The notes beneath the pieces were generated by a model. The model saw only the letters and a list, made by a program, of their open reading frames with translations. It searched no databases and was not told the origin of the DNA. A stretch of 64,000 nt of DNA. Origin: Reyranella sp. Lineage in GTDB: Bacteria; Pseudomonadota; Alphaproteobacteria; Reyranellales; Reyranellaceae. Of the stretch, positions 50,539 to 59,516 are shown piece by piece. Each line of letters opens with the position of its first letter. Within the stretch, counting starts at the first letter, position 1. The position numbers were made by a program, and so were the translations under genes. Location: positions 1-64,000 of the forward strand of contig NZ_SCUT01000019.1 in NCBI RefSeq assembly GCF_004297265.1, given 5' to 3'.

Positions 50539-51586
50539 CGTGACCCATCTTGCGGCCGGGGCGGACTTCCGCCTTGCCGTAGAGATGCAGGCGCGCGGTC
50601 GGCTCGGCGAGGTAGCGCGGCCAGTCATTGGCCTCATCGCCGATCAAATTCTCCATGCGCGACGGCGCCAGCACGTCGACCGCGCCCAGCGGCAGGCCGC
50701 AGACGGCCCGCACCAGCTGCTCGAACTGGCTGGTCGCGCAGGCATCCATGGTCCAGTGGCCCGAATTGTGCGGCCGCGGCGCCATCTCGTTGGCCAGGAC
50801 CTTTCCGTCCTTCGTCACGAACATTTCGAGCGCCACGAGGCCCACGAGATCGAGGCCCTGGGCCAGCTCGACGCCGAAGCGCTCGGCGGTCGCCAGCGTC
50901 GTGGCCGAAAGGCCTGACGGCACGGTCGTGGTGCGCAGGATGCCGTCGCGATGGACGTTGATGCCGATGGGGAAGCAGCGCGTCGTGCCGTCGAGCCCAC
51001 GGGCGACGATGGCGGAGACCTCGCACTCGAAATCGACCATCGCCTCGAGGATGCACTCGCGCCGTCCGAGTCTCGCCCAAGCGGCTGAGAGTTCGGCCCG
51101 GTCGACGACGCGGGCCTGGCCCTTGCCGTCATAGCCCTCGGTGCAGGTCTTCAGGATGCCGGGCAAGGCGGTGGCCGCCGCGACGTCGGCTTCGGAGCGG
51201 ATGGGCTGGTAGTCGGCGGTGCCGATGCCGAGCTTGCGCAGGAAGTCCTTCTCGCGGAGCCGATGCTGGGCGAAGTGGATCGGCTTCACGCCCGGCCGCA
51301 CCGGCTTCAGCTTCTCGCATTCCAGGACGGCGCTCTCGGGCACGTTCTCGAATTCGTAGGTAACGACGTCGACCTGGCCGGCGAAGCGGGCGAGGGCCTC
51401 GGCGTCCTCGTAGGCGCCCCGGACATGGCTGGCGCAAACCTGGGCGGCGACCGGATGATCGTCGGGGGCGTAGACGATGCAAAGGTAACCCAGCCGCGCG
51501 GCCGCCAGGGCGGTCATGCGGCCCAACTGGCCACCGCCCAGGATGCCGATCGTCGATCCCGGCGGAAGAGGTTGAAAAGCCGGCAT
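50486..51586 (-). CDS. purK: 5-(carboxyamino)imidazole ribonucleotide synthase
   Basis: PurK is an ATP-grasp enzyme that carboxylates AIR with bicarbonate to N5-CAIR in purine synthesis. The 366-residue protein starts PPGSTIGILGGGQLGRMTALAAARLG, spread over residues 7-32, and holds VTYEFENVP, CTEGYDGKGQARV and FVTKDGKVLANEMAPRPHNSGHWTMDA, all typical. The start overlaps the purE stop by one base (TGATG), so the pair is coupled. The 3-prime end overlaps the convergent COQ9 gene. Confidence 0.94.
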   Translation of the reverse strand: MPAFQPLPPGSTIGILGGGQLGRMTALAAARLGYLCIVYAPDDHPVAAQVCASHVRGAYEDAEALARFAGQVDVVTYEFENVPESAVLECEKLKPVRPGVKPIHFAQHRLREKDFLRKLGIGTADYQPIRSEADVAAATALPGILKTCTEGYDGKGQARVVDRAELSAAWARLGRRECILEAMVDFECEVSAIVARGLDGTTRCFPIGINVHRDGILRTTTVPSGLSATTLATAERFGVELAQGLDLVGLVALEMFVTKDGKVLANEMAPRPHNSGHWTMDACATSQFEQLVRAVCGLPLGAVDVLAPSRMENLIGDEANDWPRYLAEPTARLHLYGKAEVRPGRKMGHVTYVLPSAPAASGRSTT

Positions 51587-52116
51587 CAGCGGTGGGCTGG
51601 AGCGTCGTCTGAGGGGATCTTGGCGACAGCCAGCGATTGGCGGGTGCGCCAGGCTTCCAGCGCCGCCATGATCTTGGCGTCGCCAAGACCGACGATGGAG
51701 GCTGCCAGAAGGGCTGCGTTGACCGATCCGGCGCGGCCGATCGCGAGGGTGCCGACGGGGATGCCGGCCGGCATCTGGACAATGGAAAGAAGGCTGTCCT
51801 GCCCCTTCAGGGCAGCGCTTTCGACGGGAACGCCCAGCACGGGCAGCGGCGTCATGGCGGCGGTCATGCCCGGCAGATGGGCCGCCCCGCCGGCACCGGC
51901 GATGATGACCTTGAGGCCGCGTCCCTTGGCGCCCGAGGCATAATCCATCATACGCTTAGGCGTCCGGTGTGCGGAAATGATGCGCGCCTCGAAGGGGACT
52001 CCCAGGGCCTCCAGGGTCTCGGCGGCATGACGCATCGTAGCCCAGTCCGACTGGCTGCCCATGATGACGCCGACCACCGGCTGAGCAGCCGGACGCTTGG
52101 TGCTTTTCTTGGCCAT
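51586..52116 (-). CDS. purE: N5-carboxyaminoimidazole ribonucleotide mutase
   Basis: PurE moves the carboxyl group of N5-CAIR to C4, giving CAIR. The 176-residue protein has [31 protein letters not shown] and [28 protein letters not shown], the class I signature. It is first in the coupled purE-purK pair. Residues 1-12 form an extra lysine-rich N-terminal tail. Confidence 0.95.
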   Translation of the reverse strand: MAKKSTKRPAAQPVVGVIMGSQSDWATMRHAAETLEALGVPFEARIISAHRTPKRMMDYASGAKGRGLKVIIAGAGGAAHLPGMTAAMTPLPVLGVPVESAALKGQDSLLSIVQMPAGIPVGTLAIGRAGSVNAALLAASIVGLGDAKIMAALEAWRTRQSLAVAKIPSDDAPAHR

Positions 52117-52123
52117 GACTCTC

Positions 52124-52348
52124 TCAGGCGATGATATCGGGAATGAGCTGGCTTTCCAGCCGGATGATCTGGTCCTTCAGGCCGAGCTTGCGCTTCTTCA
52201 GGCGCTGGAGCTGGAGCTGGTCGAACGGTGGCTTCTCGACCAGGCGATCGATCACCTCATCGAGGTCGCGGTGCTCGCTCTTCAGGGCCTCGAGCTTGGC
52301 CTTGATGGTCTGTGAATCAGGAGGGTCAGACGACGTCAGGTCATTCAT
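52124..52348 (-). CDS. YdcH/DUF465 family protein
   Basis: The 74-residue protein is a coiled-coil of the DUF465 family: [20 protein letters not shown] and [19 protein letters not shown]. The family is widespread in alphaproteobacteria and of unknown function. It lies 7 bp upstream of purE on the same strand. A second member is at 53152. Confidence 0.88.
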   Translation of the reverse strand: MNDLTSSDPPDSQTIKAKLEALKSEHRDLDEVIDRLVEKPPFDQLQLQRLKKRKLGLKDQIIRLESQLIPDIIA

Positions 52349-52456
52349 GCGGGGCGCACTCGTCCAGGCAGGCTAGCCACGTCGCTCCCGGCCGTGTACC
52401 CCGGAGCCCGCCCAAAGGGAAGCACGCAAAAGCCCCCCAGCAAGTCATAGGCAACC

Positions 52457-53020
52457 GTGTCGGATTTTCTCCCCCACCCGTTCTGGAACTTCTCGCTCGA
52501 ACTTTATGCCGGCGAGGGCGTGGCCGAAGCCTGCCTCGACCTGCAGGACCGACGCGGCTGCGACGTCAACGTCCTGCTGTTCTGCTGCTGGCTGGGCGCC
52601 TCGGGCCGGCCGACCCTGACCGCCGAGCGGCTGCGCGCCATCCTGGCCGCGAGCGATGCCTGGCAGTCGGACATCGTGAAGCCGCTGCGCGAGATGCGGC
52701 GGCGATTGAAGGACAAGGTCTGGCCTGGCGCATTGCCCGAGACCGTGGATTCGGTCCGTCGCCGGGTTGCCGATGCGGAGCTGGCGGCCGAGCATGCCGA
52801 GCAGCTCACGCTGGCGAGCCTGCATGCGCCGCCCGCCGACCGTGACCGGTCGCCCGAAAAGCGCCTGCGGGCGGCGGTCGGCAATCTCGGTGTCTATGCC
52901 GTGTGCCTGGCGGTCGTGCCGGACGACAAGGACCGCAAGGCGGTCGCGACCTTGATGCGCGCAACCTTTCCCGCGCTCGCGCCGCCCGAAGTCGCGGAGG
53001 CCGTGGGCCTGGCGGCCTGA
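52457..53020 (+). CDS. TIGR02444 family protein
   Basis: The 187-residue protein matches TIGR02444: HPFWNFSLELYAGEGVAEACLDLQD, spread over residues 7-31, with CDVNVLLFCCWLGASGR, followed by helical segments with VKPLREMRRRLK. The family is common in proteobacteria; its role is unknown. Translation starts at a GTG (52457). It is divergent from the DUF465-purEK genes and followed by a second DUF465 gene. Confidence 0.85.
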   Translation: MSDFLPHPFWNFSLELYAGEGVAEACLDLQDRRGCDVNVLLFCCWLGASGRPTLTAERLRAILAASDAWQSDIVKPLREMRRRLKDKVWPGALPETVDSVRRRVADAELAAEHAEQLTLASLHAPPADRDRSPEKRLRAAVGNLGVYAVCLAVVPDDKDRKAVATLMRATFPALAPPEVAEAVGLAA

Positions 53021-53084
53021 ACGGGTCTGTTTCAGGGTTATGCACAAATCTTAACGACCGGTTGATGGATCGGTTGATTTGGCG

Positions 53085-53109
53085 TGACTCCACCCCAATG
53101 TCGGAGTCA
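53085..53109. promoter_or_regulatory. inverted repeat TGACTCC/GGAGTCA
   Basis: TGACTCC (53085-53091) and GGAGTCA (53103-53109) are perfect arms around an 11-nt spacer, between the TIGR02444 gene and the second DUF465 gene. It could be an operator or a hairpin in the DUF465 leader. Confidence 0.35.
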
Positions 53110-53151
53110 GACTTCTGCTGTCCTCGCAACCAAACTCGGAGGTATCCGACT

Positions 53152-53328
53152 ATGAGCACCGTGGACCACATCGAAGCGCTCAAGAGCAAGCACGCCACTC
53201 TTGAGCAAGCGATCCATCAAGAGATCACGCGGCCGCATCCCGACGACGATGCACTTTGCAGCCTCAAGAAGCGCAAGCTCATGATCAAGGACGAGATCGT
53301 CCGACTGAGCGAGCCAGCCTCCCACTAA
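53152..53328 (+). CDS. YdcH/DUF465 family protein, second copy
   Basis: The 58-residue protein has the DUF465 pattern (IEALKSKHATLEQAIHQEI, then CSLKKRKLMIKDEIVRLSE). A GGAGGT ribosome binding site lies 9 nt before the ATG. It is shorter than its relative at 52124-52348 and differs in the middle. Function unknown; a helical hairpin is expected. Confidence 0.85.
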   Translation: MSTVDHIEALKSKHATLEQAIHQEITRPHPDDDALCSLKKRKLMIKDEIVRLSEPASH

Positions 53329-53331
53329 TTC

Positions 53332-53640
53332 TCAGGCAAGACCCGCCCAGCGGGCCAGAGCCACCGCGCCGACACCGCCGAACAGGCCGGGGGTGAACCC
53401 TCCGACCTTTCGGGTCATCACGGCAGCGACCGCTGCGCCGACGATGAAGGCGCCGCCCGTCTGTGCGAGCGGCACAATCGCGGCTGACACCAGCACGGCG
53501 CCGGGCGCGTGATCGAGCAACGCGGTCACGAAGCGATTGCGGCCGAACCAGCGCATGGCGACGAAGCCGCCGCCCTTCGCCGCCATGGCCGCGAGTGCCA
53601 TCACGAAGATCGCGACGAGGTTCTCAGGACTGGCGGACAT
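53332..53640 (-). CDS. azlD: branched-chain amino acid exporter subunit AzlD-like
   Basis: The 102-residue protein is a small AzlD-type membrane protein with four hydrophobic segments (NLVAIFVMALAAMAAKGGGF, later PGAVLVSAAIVPL and GGAFIVGAAVAAVM). AzlD pairs with AzlC to export branched-chain or related amino acids. It overlaps the azlC end by 17 bp, so the two are translationally coupled. The frame extends upstream, but ATG 53640 is the usual start. Confidence 0.85.
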   Translation of the reverse strand: MSASPENLVAIFVMALAAMAAKGGGFVAMRWFGRNRFVTALLDHAPGAVLVSAAIVPLAQTGGAFIVGAAVAAVMTRKVGGFTPGLFGGVGAVALARWAGLA

Positions 53641-54349
53641 TGTCGCTCCTGAGATCCCGCAGCGCGCCGAAGACTCCACCGGCGATTCCACCGATCACGA
53701 TGTACCAGTTGCCGCCGATCAGCCATCTGGCGGCAAAAGCGGCCACGATCGCGACCATCCAGGGCGCGATGTCGCGCTTGCCGCGGAACAGGATGGTGGC
53801 GACGACCACGAAGACGGCAATGCCCACGAAGTCCAGGCCGAGCCGTCGCGCCATCGTGGGATCGGAGAGGATACCGCCGGCCGCGAGATGTCCCGCCAGG
53901 GTCGAGCCTGACCAGATGCAGGCCATGACGAAGCCGCCGCCCAGGAACTTGCCGAGATCGCCGTGGCCGCGGCGATACTCCGCGATGTTGACGGCCCAGT
54001 TCTGGTCGACTGTCACGTACCAGACCGGCGGCTGCAGCCACCAGGGCAGATGCGGAAGGTGCGGTTGCAATGCCGCGCCCATTACGAAGTAGCGCAGGTT
54101 GGCCACGAACACCGATACGGCCAGCGCCACCAGCGGCAGCGGCTGGGCCCAGATGTCGAGCGCCACCATCTGGCTGGTGCCGGCCATGACGGTGAAGCTC
54201 ATCAGCGTCGTCTCGAACGCGCTGAGGCCCTTCTGGGCGGCGGCGACGCCGAAGCCGATGCCGAAGGGCAGGGAAGCGAGGCCGGGCAGGATCATGCGCA
54301 GCGCGCCGGCCTGGAAACTGCGCCACGTCACGCGCGCGGAAGGGGACAC
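53624..54349 (-). CDS. azlC: AzlC family ABC-independent transporter subunit
   Basis: The 241-residue protein has the AzlC membrane core: FQAGALRMILPGLASLPFG, SFTVMAGTSQMVALDIWAQ and VFVANLRYFVMGAALQPHL. Four to five helices follow. With AzlD it forms a likely branched-chain amino acid or azaleucine exporter in the inner membrane. The start is a GTG at 54349. Confidence 0.9.
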   Translation of the reverse strand: MSPSARVTWRSFQAGALRMILPGLASLPFGIGFGVAAAQKGLSAFETTLMSFTVMAGTSQMVALDIWAQPLPLVALAVSVFVANLRYFVMGAALQPHLPHLPWWLQPPVWYVTVDQNWAVNIAEYRRGHGDLGKFLGGGFVMACIWSGSTLAGHLAAGGILSDPTMARRLGLDFVGIAVFVVVATILFRGKRDIAPWMVAIVAAFAARWLIGGNWYIVIGGIAGGVFGALRDLRSDNVRQS

Positions 54350-54437
54350 GGAAACTACCGGATGAGGAAGGGGCGGGCACTCTATGGGACGTGCCGCGGC
54401 GCCGGAACCGAGTTTACCTCAGACGCCCATTAGCCGG

Positions 54438-55799
54438 TCAGTTCAGCTTGTGCAGGTTGACCGACCAGGTGACGGCGGCGCCGTAGGCGTTGCGCGACCG
54501 GCCGCTGCAGATCGCGACATTGTCGGCGCCGCGCTGGCAGACGAGCTGGTCGGCGAACCAGCGTGAGCCGTCGTTGCAGGTCGAGTCGGAGTCGCGCAGG
54601 CGCAGGACCGCGCCCTCGAAGCGAGCCTGGGCGTGCGTGCGGCAGGCGGTGCGGCCACGGCGCCATTCGAGCTGGCCCGCGCCGCTCGCATCGAAACAGT
54701 AGGACGAAACGCCGGGTTGCATCTGCAGCGTCTCATGGCGGAAGGGATCGGTGCGCCAGCAGCCCTGCATGAAGGAATAATCATTGGTCGGCGCATTGGG
54801 CAGGCGCAGCCGATTGTCGGCCGGGTTGCGCGGTTGCGGGGCCGGCGCGGGCGCTGGCGCAGGTTTCGGCGGGACGACCTTCGGCGGTGCGGGGGCTGGA
54901 GCCGGCGGCGGGGGCGCGACGGCGACCTGTGGCGGCTTCGGCGGCTCGGGCGGCTTGCAGTCGGCAATACGCCGCTTCAGCTCCGCCTCGGCAAGGCCCA
55001 GCTCGACCTTGAGGACGCGCTCGCGCGACTGCTCGGCCGAAAAGGAAGCCTTCAGCGCCGGCAACGGGTCTGGCGGGGCTTCCGGCGCCGGGGGGGCATC
55101 CGGCCCCTCGCGGGTCGCGATGGCCATGTCGGGCGGGACCGGCAACAGGCTACGCAGCAGCCACGCGCCGGCGATCAGGAGCAGGAGGAGCGGCAGGGCG
55201 GCGGCGAGCGTGCGCCACCAGGGAATGCCGGCCGCCGGAAGGAGGGCCGGCGGCCTGGATACCGGCGCCCTTTGCGCAACGTCGAGAACGGGCCGTCGCT
55301 CCACGACCCGCGCATCCGGTACCCGGGGAAGGGCAAGAGGCAGCAGCGCGCTGGCGGCTTCCGTCTCGTAGCCCCAGGCGACGATCACCGGGCGGTCGCC
55401 GACCAGGAAGACGAAGGCGGCCGAGGGCGCGCGGGCCGCGAGCTTCAGCGAGAGGCCGACGACGCCGGTTTCTTCCTTGGGCCCGTGGCCAGCGAGCATG
55501 TCGCCCAGCCGCCGGATTTCCGCCAGCCTGCGCTCGACGGCGGCCAGCACCGCGTCGCGCTCCGCCGGAGGCAGGTCGGTAACGGCGCGAACCGGCCCAG
55601 TCCAGCCAGCGTACCAGTCGATGCCTTGGTCGTTCTCGTGGAGCTGGGGATCCGCGAGCAGGTCGGCGGTTTCGTCACCCAGCCGCCGGCGTACCACACG
55701 GCGAAGCTGGGGCGCGGCATTGTGCAAGGGCTCGCCGCGCACGCCGAGCGGGCGCACGCCGCTGCGGGTTGTCACGATGAGCGTTGCTTCGCCGGGCAT
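54438..55799 (-). CDS. SrfA-like membrane protein with proline-rich linker
   Basis: The 453-residue protein has an N-terminal soluble part (about 1-190) containing NDQGIDWYAGWTGPVRAVTDLPPAERDAV, one transmembrane helix (WWRTLAAALPLLLLLIAGAWLLR, 195-217), a long alanine/proline/lysine linker (about 285-330) and a C-terminal globular part with cysteines (MQGCWRTDPF, SSYCFD, ACRTHA, TCNDGS, VCQRG). The N-terminal DWYA block resembles the SrfA family, proteins encoded beside the srfB and srfC genes in enterobacteria, but no srfB or srfC is here. Function unknown; it faces the periplasm with the C-terminus. Confidence 0.55.
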   Translation of the reverse strand: MPGEATLIVTTRSGVRPLGVRGEPLHNAAPQLRRVVRRRLGDETADLLADPQLHENDQGIDWYAGWTGPVRAVTDLPPAERDAVLAAVERRLAEIRRLGDMLAGHGPKEETGVVGLSLKLAARAPSAAFVFLVGDRPVIVAWGYETEAASALLPLALPRVPDARVVERRPVLDVAQRAPVSRPPALLPAAGIPWWRTLAAALPLLLLLIAGAWLLRSLLPVPPDMAIATREGPDAPPAPEAPPDPLPALKASFSAEQSRERVLKVELGLAEAELKRRIADCKPPEPPKPPQVAVAPPPPAPAPAPPKVVPPKPAPAPAPAPQPRNPADNRLRLPNAPTNDYSFMQGCWRTDPFRHETLQMQPGVSSYCFDASGAGQLEWRRGRTACRTHAQARFEGAVLRLRDSDSTCNDGSRWFADQLVCQRGADNVAICSGRSRNAYGAAVTWSVNLHKLN

Positions 55800-55884
55800 G
55801 GGATATCGAAAATAGCCCGGCGATTATGGCGGCGCGATGGTTTGCCGTCGCTGCTGCAGGGACCGCGTCAGTTTGGCCGCAAAC

Positions 55885-57774
55885 TCAAGCGGCCTTCGCC
55901 CATTCGCGCAGGACGAACTTCTGCACCTTGCCGGTCGACGTCATCGGCAGGTCGCGGAACACCACGTAGCGCGGGCATTTGAAGCCCGCGAGATTGGCGC
56001 GGCAGTGGGCGATGATGTCCTCCGCGGTTGCCGTGGCGCCGGGCTTCAGCATCACGAAGGCGCAGGGCGTCTCGCCCCACTTCTCGTCGGGCTTGGCGAC
56101 GACGGCGGCATTGGCGACGGCGGGGTGGGCGATGATCACGCCCTCGACCTCGATGGTCGAGATGTTCTCGCCGCCCGAGATGATGATGTCCTTGGACCGG
56201 TCGCGCAGCTCGATGTAGCCGTCCTCATGCATGACGCCGAGGTCGCCGGAGTGGAACCAGCCGTTGGCGAAGGCGTCGCGCGTGGCGGCGGGGTTCTTGA
56301 GATAGCCCTTCATGGTGATGTTGCCGCGGAACATGACCTCACCCATCGTCGTGCCGTCGCGCGGCACCTCTTTCATGGTCGTGGGATCCATCACGGTCGC
56401 GCCGTCCTGGGCCGCATAGCGCACGCCCTGACGCGCTTTCAGCCGCGCGCGGTCGTGGGCGGGCAGCGCGTCCCATTCCCGGTGCCAGGAGCAGATCGTG
56501 GCCGGGCCGTAGACCTCGGTGAGGCCGTAGACGTGGGTGACCCGGAAGTTCTGCTTCTCCAGCGCCTCGAGCACGGCCGCGGGCGGCGGCGAGGCCGCCG
56601 TCATGAACTCGACCCTTCGATTCAGCGGCCGGCGTTCGGCCGGCGTCGCGCCGATGATGAGCTGCATGATGATCGGCGCGCCGCACATATGGCTCACGTC
56701 GTTGTCGGCCAGCGCATCGAAGATCGGTTTGGCGGCGGGGCGGCGCAGGCAGACCGAAGTGCCGGCCACGAGCGCCAGGGTCCACGGGAAGCACCAGCCA
56801 TTGCAGTGGAACATCGGCAGGGTCCACAGATAGACCGGGTGCAGGCCGATCGGCCATTGCGTGGCGTTGCCGTAGGACGAGAGGGTCGCACCGCGATGGC
56901 TGTAGACGACGCCCTTGGGATTGCCGGTCGTGCCCGACGTGTAGTTGAGGGTGATCGCGTTCCATTCGTCCGACGGATAGGCCCAGGCGAAATCGGGATC
57001 GCCGTCGGCGATGAATTCCTCCCAGGTCGTGTCGCCGATCTGCGCGCGGTCCTCGCAGGCCGGATCGTCGATGTCGACGACCAGCGGCTGTGTCCTGGCG
57101 ATCGCCAGCGCCTCGGTGACGACGCGATGATATTCGCGATCGACCAGCAGCACCTTGGTCTCGCTATGGTCGATGATGAAGGCGACCATCGCGGCGTCGA
57201 GGCGGGTGTTCAGCGAGTTCAGCACGCCGCCGGTCATCGGCACGCCGAAATGCGCCTCGTACATCTCCGGAATATTGGGCGCCATGATGGCGACCGTGTC
57301 GCCGACGCCGATCCCGACCTTGACCAGTGCCGAGGCGAGACGCCGGCAGCGTGCATAGGTCTCGGCCCAGGTCTGGCGACGTTCGCCGTGGATCAGCGCG
57401 AGGTGATCGGGGTAGACGCTGGCGGTGCGCTCGATGAACTGCAGCGGCGTGAGCGCCGCGAAATTCGCAGGCGTCTTGTCGAGGTCGCGCTCGTAGATGT
57501 TGTGGGCGGCAAGGACGGTCTTGTGCGAGACCGGACGCGGTGCGGCGAGGCGCGTCACCGACGTGCGGCTCTTGACCGAGCGACGCAGGCCCGGACGGGC
57601 GATCGGCTTGGGCGCGAGCTTCTTGGGAGCAGGAGCCTTCTTCGGAGATGAGGCCTTCTTTGGCGCCGCCTTCTTGGCGACGCGCCGGACCGGCTTCTTC
57701 GCCTTGGCGGCGACCTTGCGCTTGGCCGGAGCCTTCGACTTGCTGCTGCCTTTTCCCGTCTTGCGCTTGGCCAT
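55885..57774 (-). CDS. fatty-acid/acyl-CoA synthetase with lysine-rich N-terminal tail
   Basis: The 629-residue protein is a complete adenylate-forming acyl-CoA synthetase: LNYTSGTTGNPKGVVYSHRG is the AMP-binding P-loop motif, AASPPPAAVLEALEK and YGLTEVYGP the core, and DRSKDIIISGGENIS with VVFRDLPMTSTGKVQKFVLRE the C-terminal catalytic lysine region. The first 75-85 residues are unusual: a basic, alanine/proline/lysine-rich histone-H1-like tail with KAKKPVRRVAKKAAPKKAS. The domain proper begins at about residue 90 (YERDLDKTPANFAALTPL). The start ATG 57774 gives MAKRKTGKG. The tail could bind nucleic acid or be a linker. Confidence 0.88.
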   Translation of the reverse strand: MAKRKTGKGSSKSKAPAKRKVAAKAKKPVRRVAKKAAPKKASSPKKAPAPKKLAPKPIARPGLRRSVKSRTSVTRLAAPRPVSHKTVLAAHNIYERDLDKTPANFAALTPLQFIERTASVYPDHLALIHGERRQTWAETYARCRRLASALVKVGIGVGDTVAIMAPNIPEMYEAHFGVPMTGGVLNSLNTRLDAAMVAFIIDHSETKVLLVDREYHRVVTEALAIARTQPLVVDIDDPACEDRAQIGDTTWEEFIADGDPDFAWAYPSDEWNAITLNYTSGTTGNPKGVVYSHRGATLSSYGNATQWPIGLHPVYLWTLPMFHCNGWCFPWTLALVAGTSVCLRRPAAKPIFDALADNDVSHMCGAPIIMQLIIGATPAERRPLNRRVEFMTAASPPPAAVLEALEKQNFRVTHVYGLTEVYGPATICSWHREWDALPAHDRARLKARQGVRYAAQDGATVMDPTTMKEVPRDGTTMGEVMFRGNITMKGYLKNPAATRDAFANGWFHSGDLGVMHEDGYIELRDRSKDIIISGGENISTIEVEGVIIAHPAVANAAVVAKPDEKWGETPCAFVMLKPGATATAEDIIAHCRANLAGFKCPRYVVFRDLPMTSTGKVQKFVLREWAKAA

Positions 57775-57828
57775 GATCTCTTCCGTCTGCCTCCCTGGGT
57801 GGCGGCACTCTCTCACAGGGCGCCGTGG

Positions 57829-58797
57829 CTACTCCAGCTTGATATCGAGGTCCTTCAGCAGCTTTGCGAAATACACCTGGTCTTCACGCACCTGCCGCGC
57901 GAAGTCGGTGTTGGACTGATGTTCCACGTTCTGCGCCACGAGGAGCAATTTCTCCTTCATGTCGGGCAGCGCGGCCGCCTGTGCAGCCGCGTCCGACAGT
58001 CGCTTGAGGACGGCCTCGGGCGTTCCCCGGGGCGCGAACAGGCCGAACCAGCTTCGGGCGCGGAAGCCCTTGAGGTCGAGGCCGACCTCGGTCGTGGTCG
58101 GCGTGTCCGGCAGGTCGGGCAGGCGCGCCGGCTGGTCGACGAAGGCGGCGAACACCTTGCCGGCCTTGGCGTAGGGCACGAAGGAGGGATCGAAGACCAT
58201 CTGGATGCGGCCGTCGAACACGTCGCCCGTGGCGTCCACGATGGTCTTGTAGGGCGAGTGCTGCATCTCGATGCCGGCGGCGCGGGTCAGCACCTCGCCG
58301 GTGAGATGGGTGATGGTGCCGAGGCCCGAGGAGCCGAACCAGTATTTGCCCGGGTTCGCCTTGGCCAGCACCACGAACTCGGCCCAGCTCCTGGCGCCCA
58401 GCGCATTGGTGAGGGTGACGACCAGGATCGGGGTCGAGAGGCGCGCAACGGCGACCAGGTCCTCGGGATTGTACGGCACCTTCCGCGCCGCCGGCGTGAT
58501 GGCCATGATCGCGGTCGGCGAGAGGAGAAGCGTATAGCCGTCGGGAGGCGCCGTCGCGACCATCTGCGCGCCGACACCGCCCGATGCACCGGGCTTGTCC
58601 TCGACGATGATCTGCTGGCCGAGCGAGGCGCTCATCTTCTCGGCATAGAGTCGCGCCACCTGGTCGGCCGAGCCACCGGGCCCGTAGGGCACGATCAGGC
58701 GGATCGGCTTGGCTGGCCAGTTCGTGGATTGAGCCTGCACACGCGTCGACGCCAGCGCGGCAAGCCCGCCCAGCGTCACCCCACGGCGACCGATCAT
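57829..58797 (-). CDS. Bug/TctC-type solute receptor, second copy
   Basis: The 322-residue protein has a signal peptide (GRRGVTLGGLAALASTRVQA) and the Bug fingerprint WPAKPIRLIVPYGPGGSADQ, GQQIIVEDKPGASGGVGAQM and MVFDPSFVPYAKAG. As for the copy at 14515, no TctAB permease is encoded in the window. It lies upstream of the acyl-CoA synthetase on the same strand, and the two may be co-transcribed with the periplasmic protein further upstream. Confidence 0.9.
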   Translation of the reverse strand: MIGRRGVTLGGLAALASTRVQAQSTNWPAKPIRLIVPYGPGGSADQVARLYAEKMSASLGQQIIVEDKPGASGGVGAQMVATAPPDGYTLLLSPTAIMAITPAARKVPYNPEDLVAVARLSTPILVVTLTNALGARSWAEFVVLAKANPGKYWFGSSGLGTITHLTGEVLTRAAGIEMQHSPYKTIVDATGDVFDGRIQMVFDPSFVPYAKAGKVFAAFVDQPARLPDLPDTPTTTEVGLDLKGFRARSWFGLFAPRGTPEAVLKRLSDAAAQAAALPDMKEKLLLVAQNVEHQSNTDFARQVREDQVYFAKLLKDLDIKLE

Positions 58798-58864
58798 CGT
58801 TCCCTCCCAGGAACCTTTTGTTACCGGGAGGATAGCGGGAGACGGCGAGCGGCGACAGCCGTTC

Positions 58865-59383
58865 CTAGACGAGGGCGAAGGACTGGAGGAACTGGCGCGT
58901 CGCCGGCTGGTTCTCGATGCCGGCCTTGCCGTCGACGACGAGCTGGAAGAGGCGGCCGCGCGACCAGTAGATGCGGGTGACGGCGACGTTGCCGTTGCCC
59001 TGCACGACCGTGAACTCGCGGCCCTCTACGCGACCGATCTGCAGCTTCTTCTCGTCGCGATAGGAGTTGCCGGCCGCGGCGCCGTTGCGCACCTGGCTCA
59101 GGATCACGTCGGCCGCGGCGCCCTTGGTGATGGTGGGCGGGTAATCGACATAGGAGGCGATATAGGCGACCCGCGATACGATCGAGGTCGCTTCGGTCAT
59201 CGGCACGGTGTTGCCGTTGCCGATCGGCACCTGGACGATGGCGATCTTCGGCAGCGCCGGCAGCTCGACCCGGAAACGCCCGCCCTCGGGCTTGTATTCC
59301 AGCCACCCCTGGGCACGCGCCATCGCCGGCAGCAGCGTCGCCGCGCCGCCCGTCATCAGCCCTGCAAGGAAACGTCTCCGCAT
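58865..59383 (-). CDS. periplasmic protein of unknown function
   Basis: The 172-residue protein has a clear signal peptide with twin arginine (MRRRFLAGLMTGGAATLLPAMARA). The mature part is beta-rich (GWLEYKPEGGRFRVELPALPK, GNGNVAVTRIYWSRGRLFQLVVDG) and ends with a helix. I do not recognise the family. It is divergent from the P450 fusion gene. Confidence 0.7.
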   Translation of the reverse strand: MRRRFLAGLMTGGAATLLPAMARAQGWLEYKPEGGRFRVELPALPKIAIVQVPIGNGNTVPMTEATSIVSRVAYIASYVDYPPTITKGAAADVILSQVRNGAAAGNSYRDEKKLQIGRVEGREFTVVQGNGNVAVTRIYWSRGRLFQLVVDGKAGIENQPATRQFLQSFALV

Positions 59384-59516
59384 CGAAATACTCCTCTGAC
59401 GCTCGCGACCTTACGAATACGTCGACAAGGTGTGAGGCGACAGGCCATTTTAAGTCGGGTCACCATGTCGGCCGCTGGTCCTCGGGAACTCGAACTCTGT
59501 GTAAAGGCATCGCATC

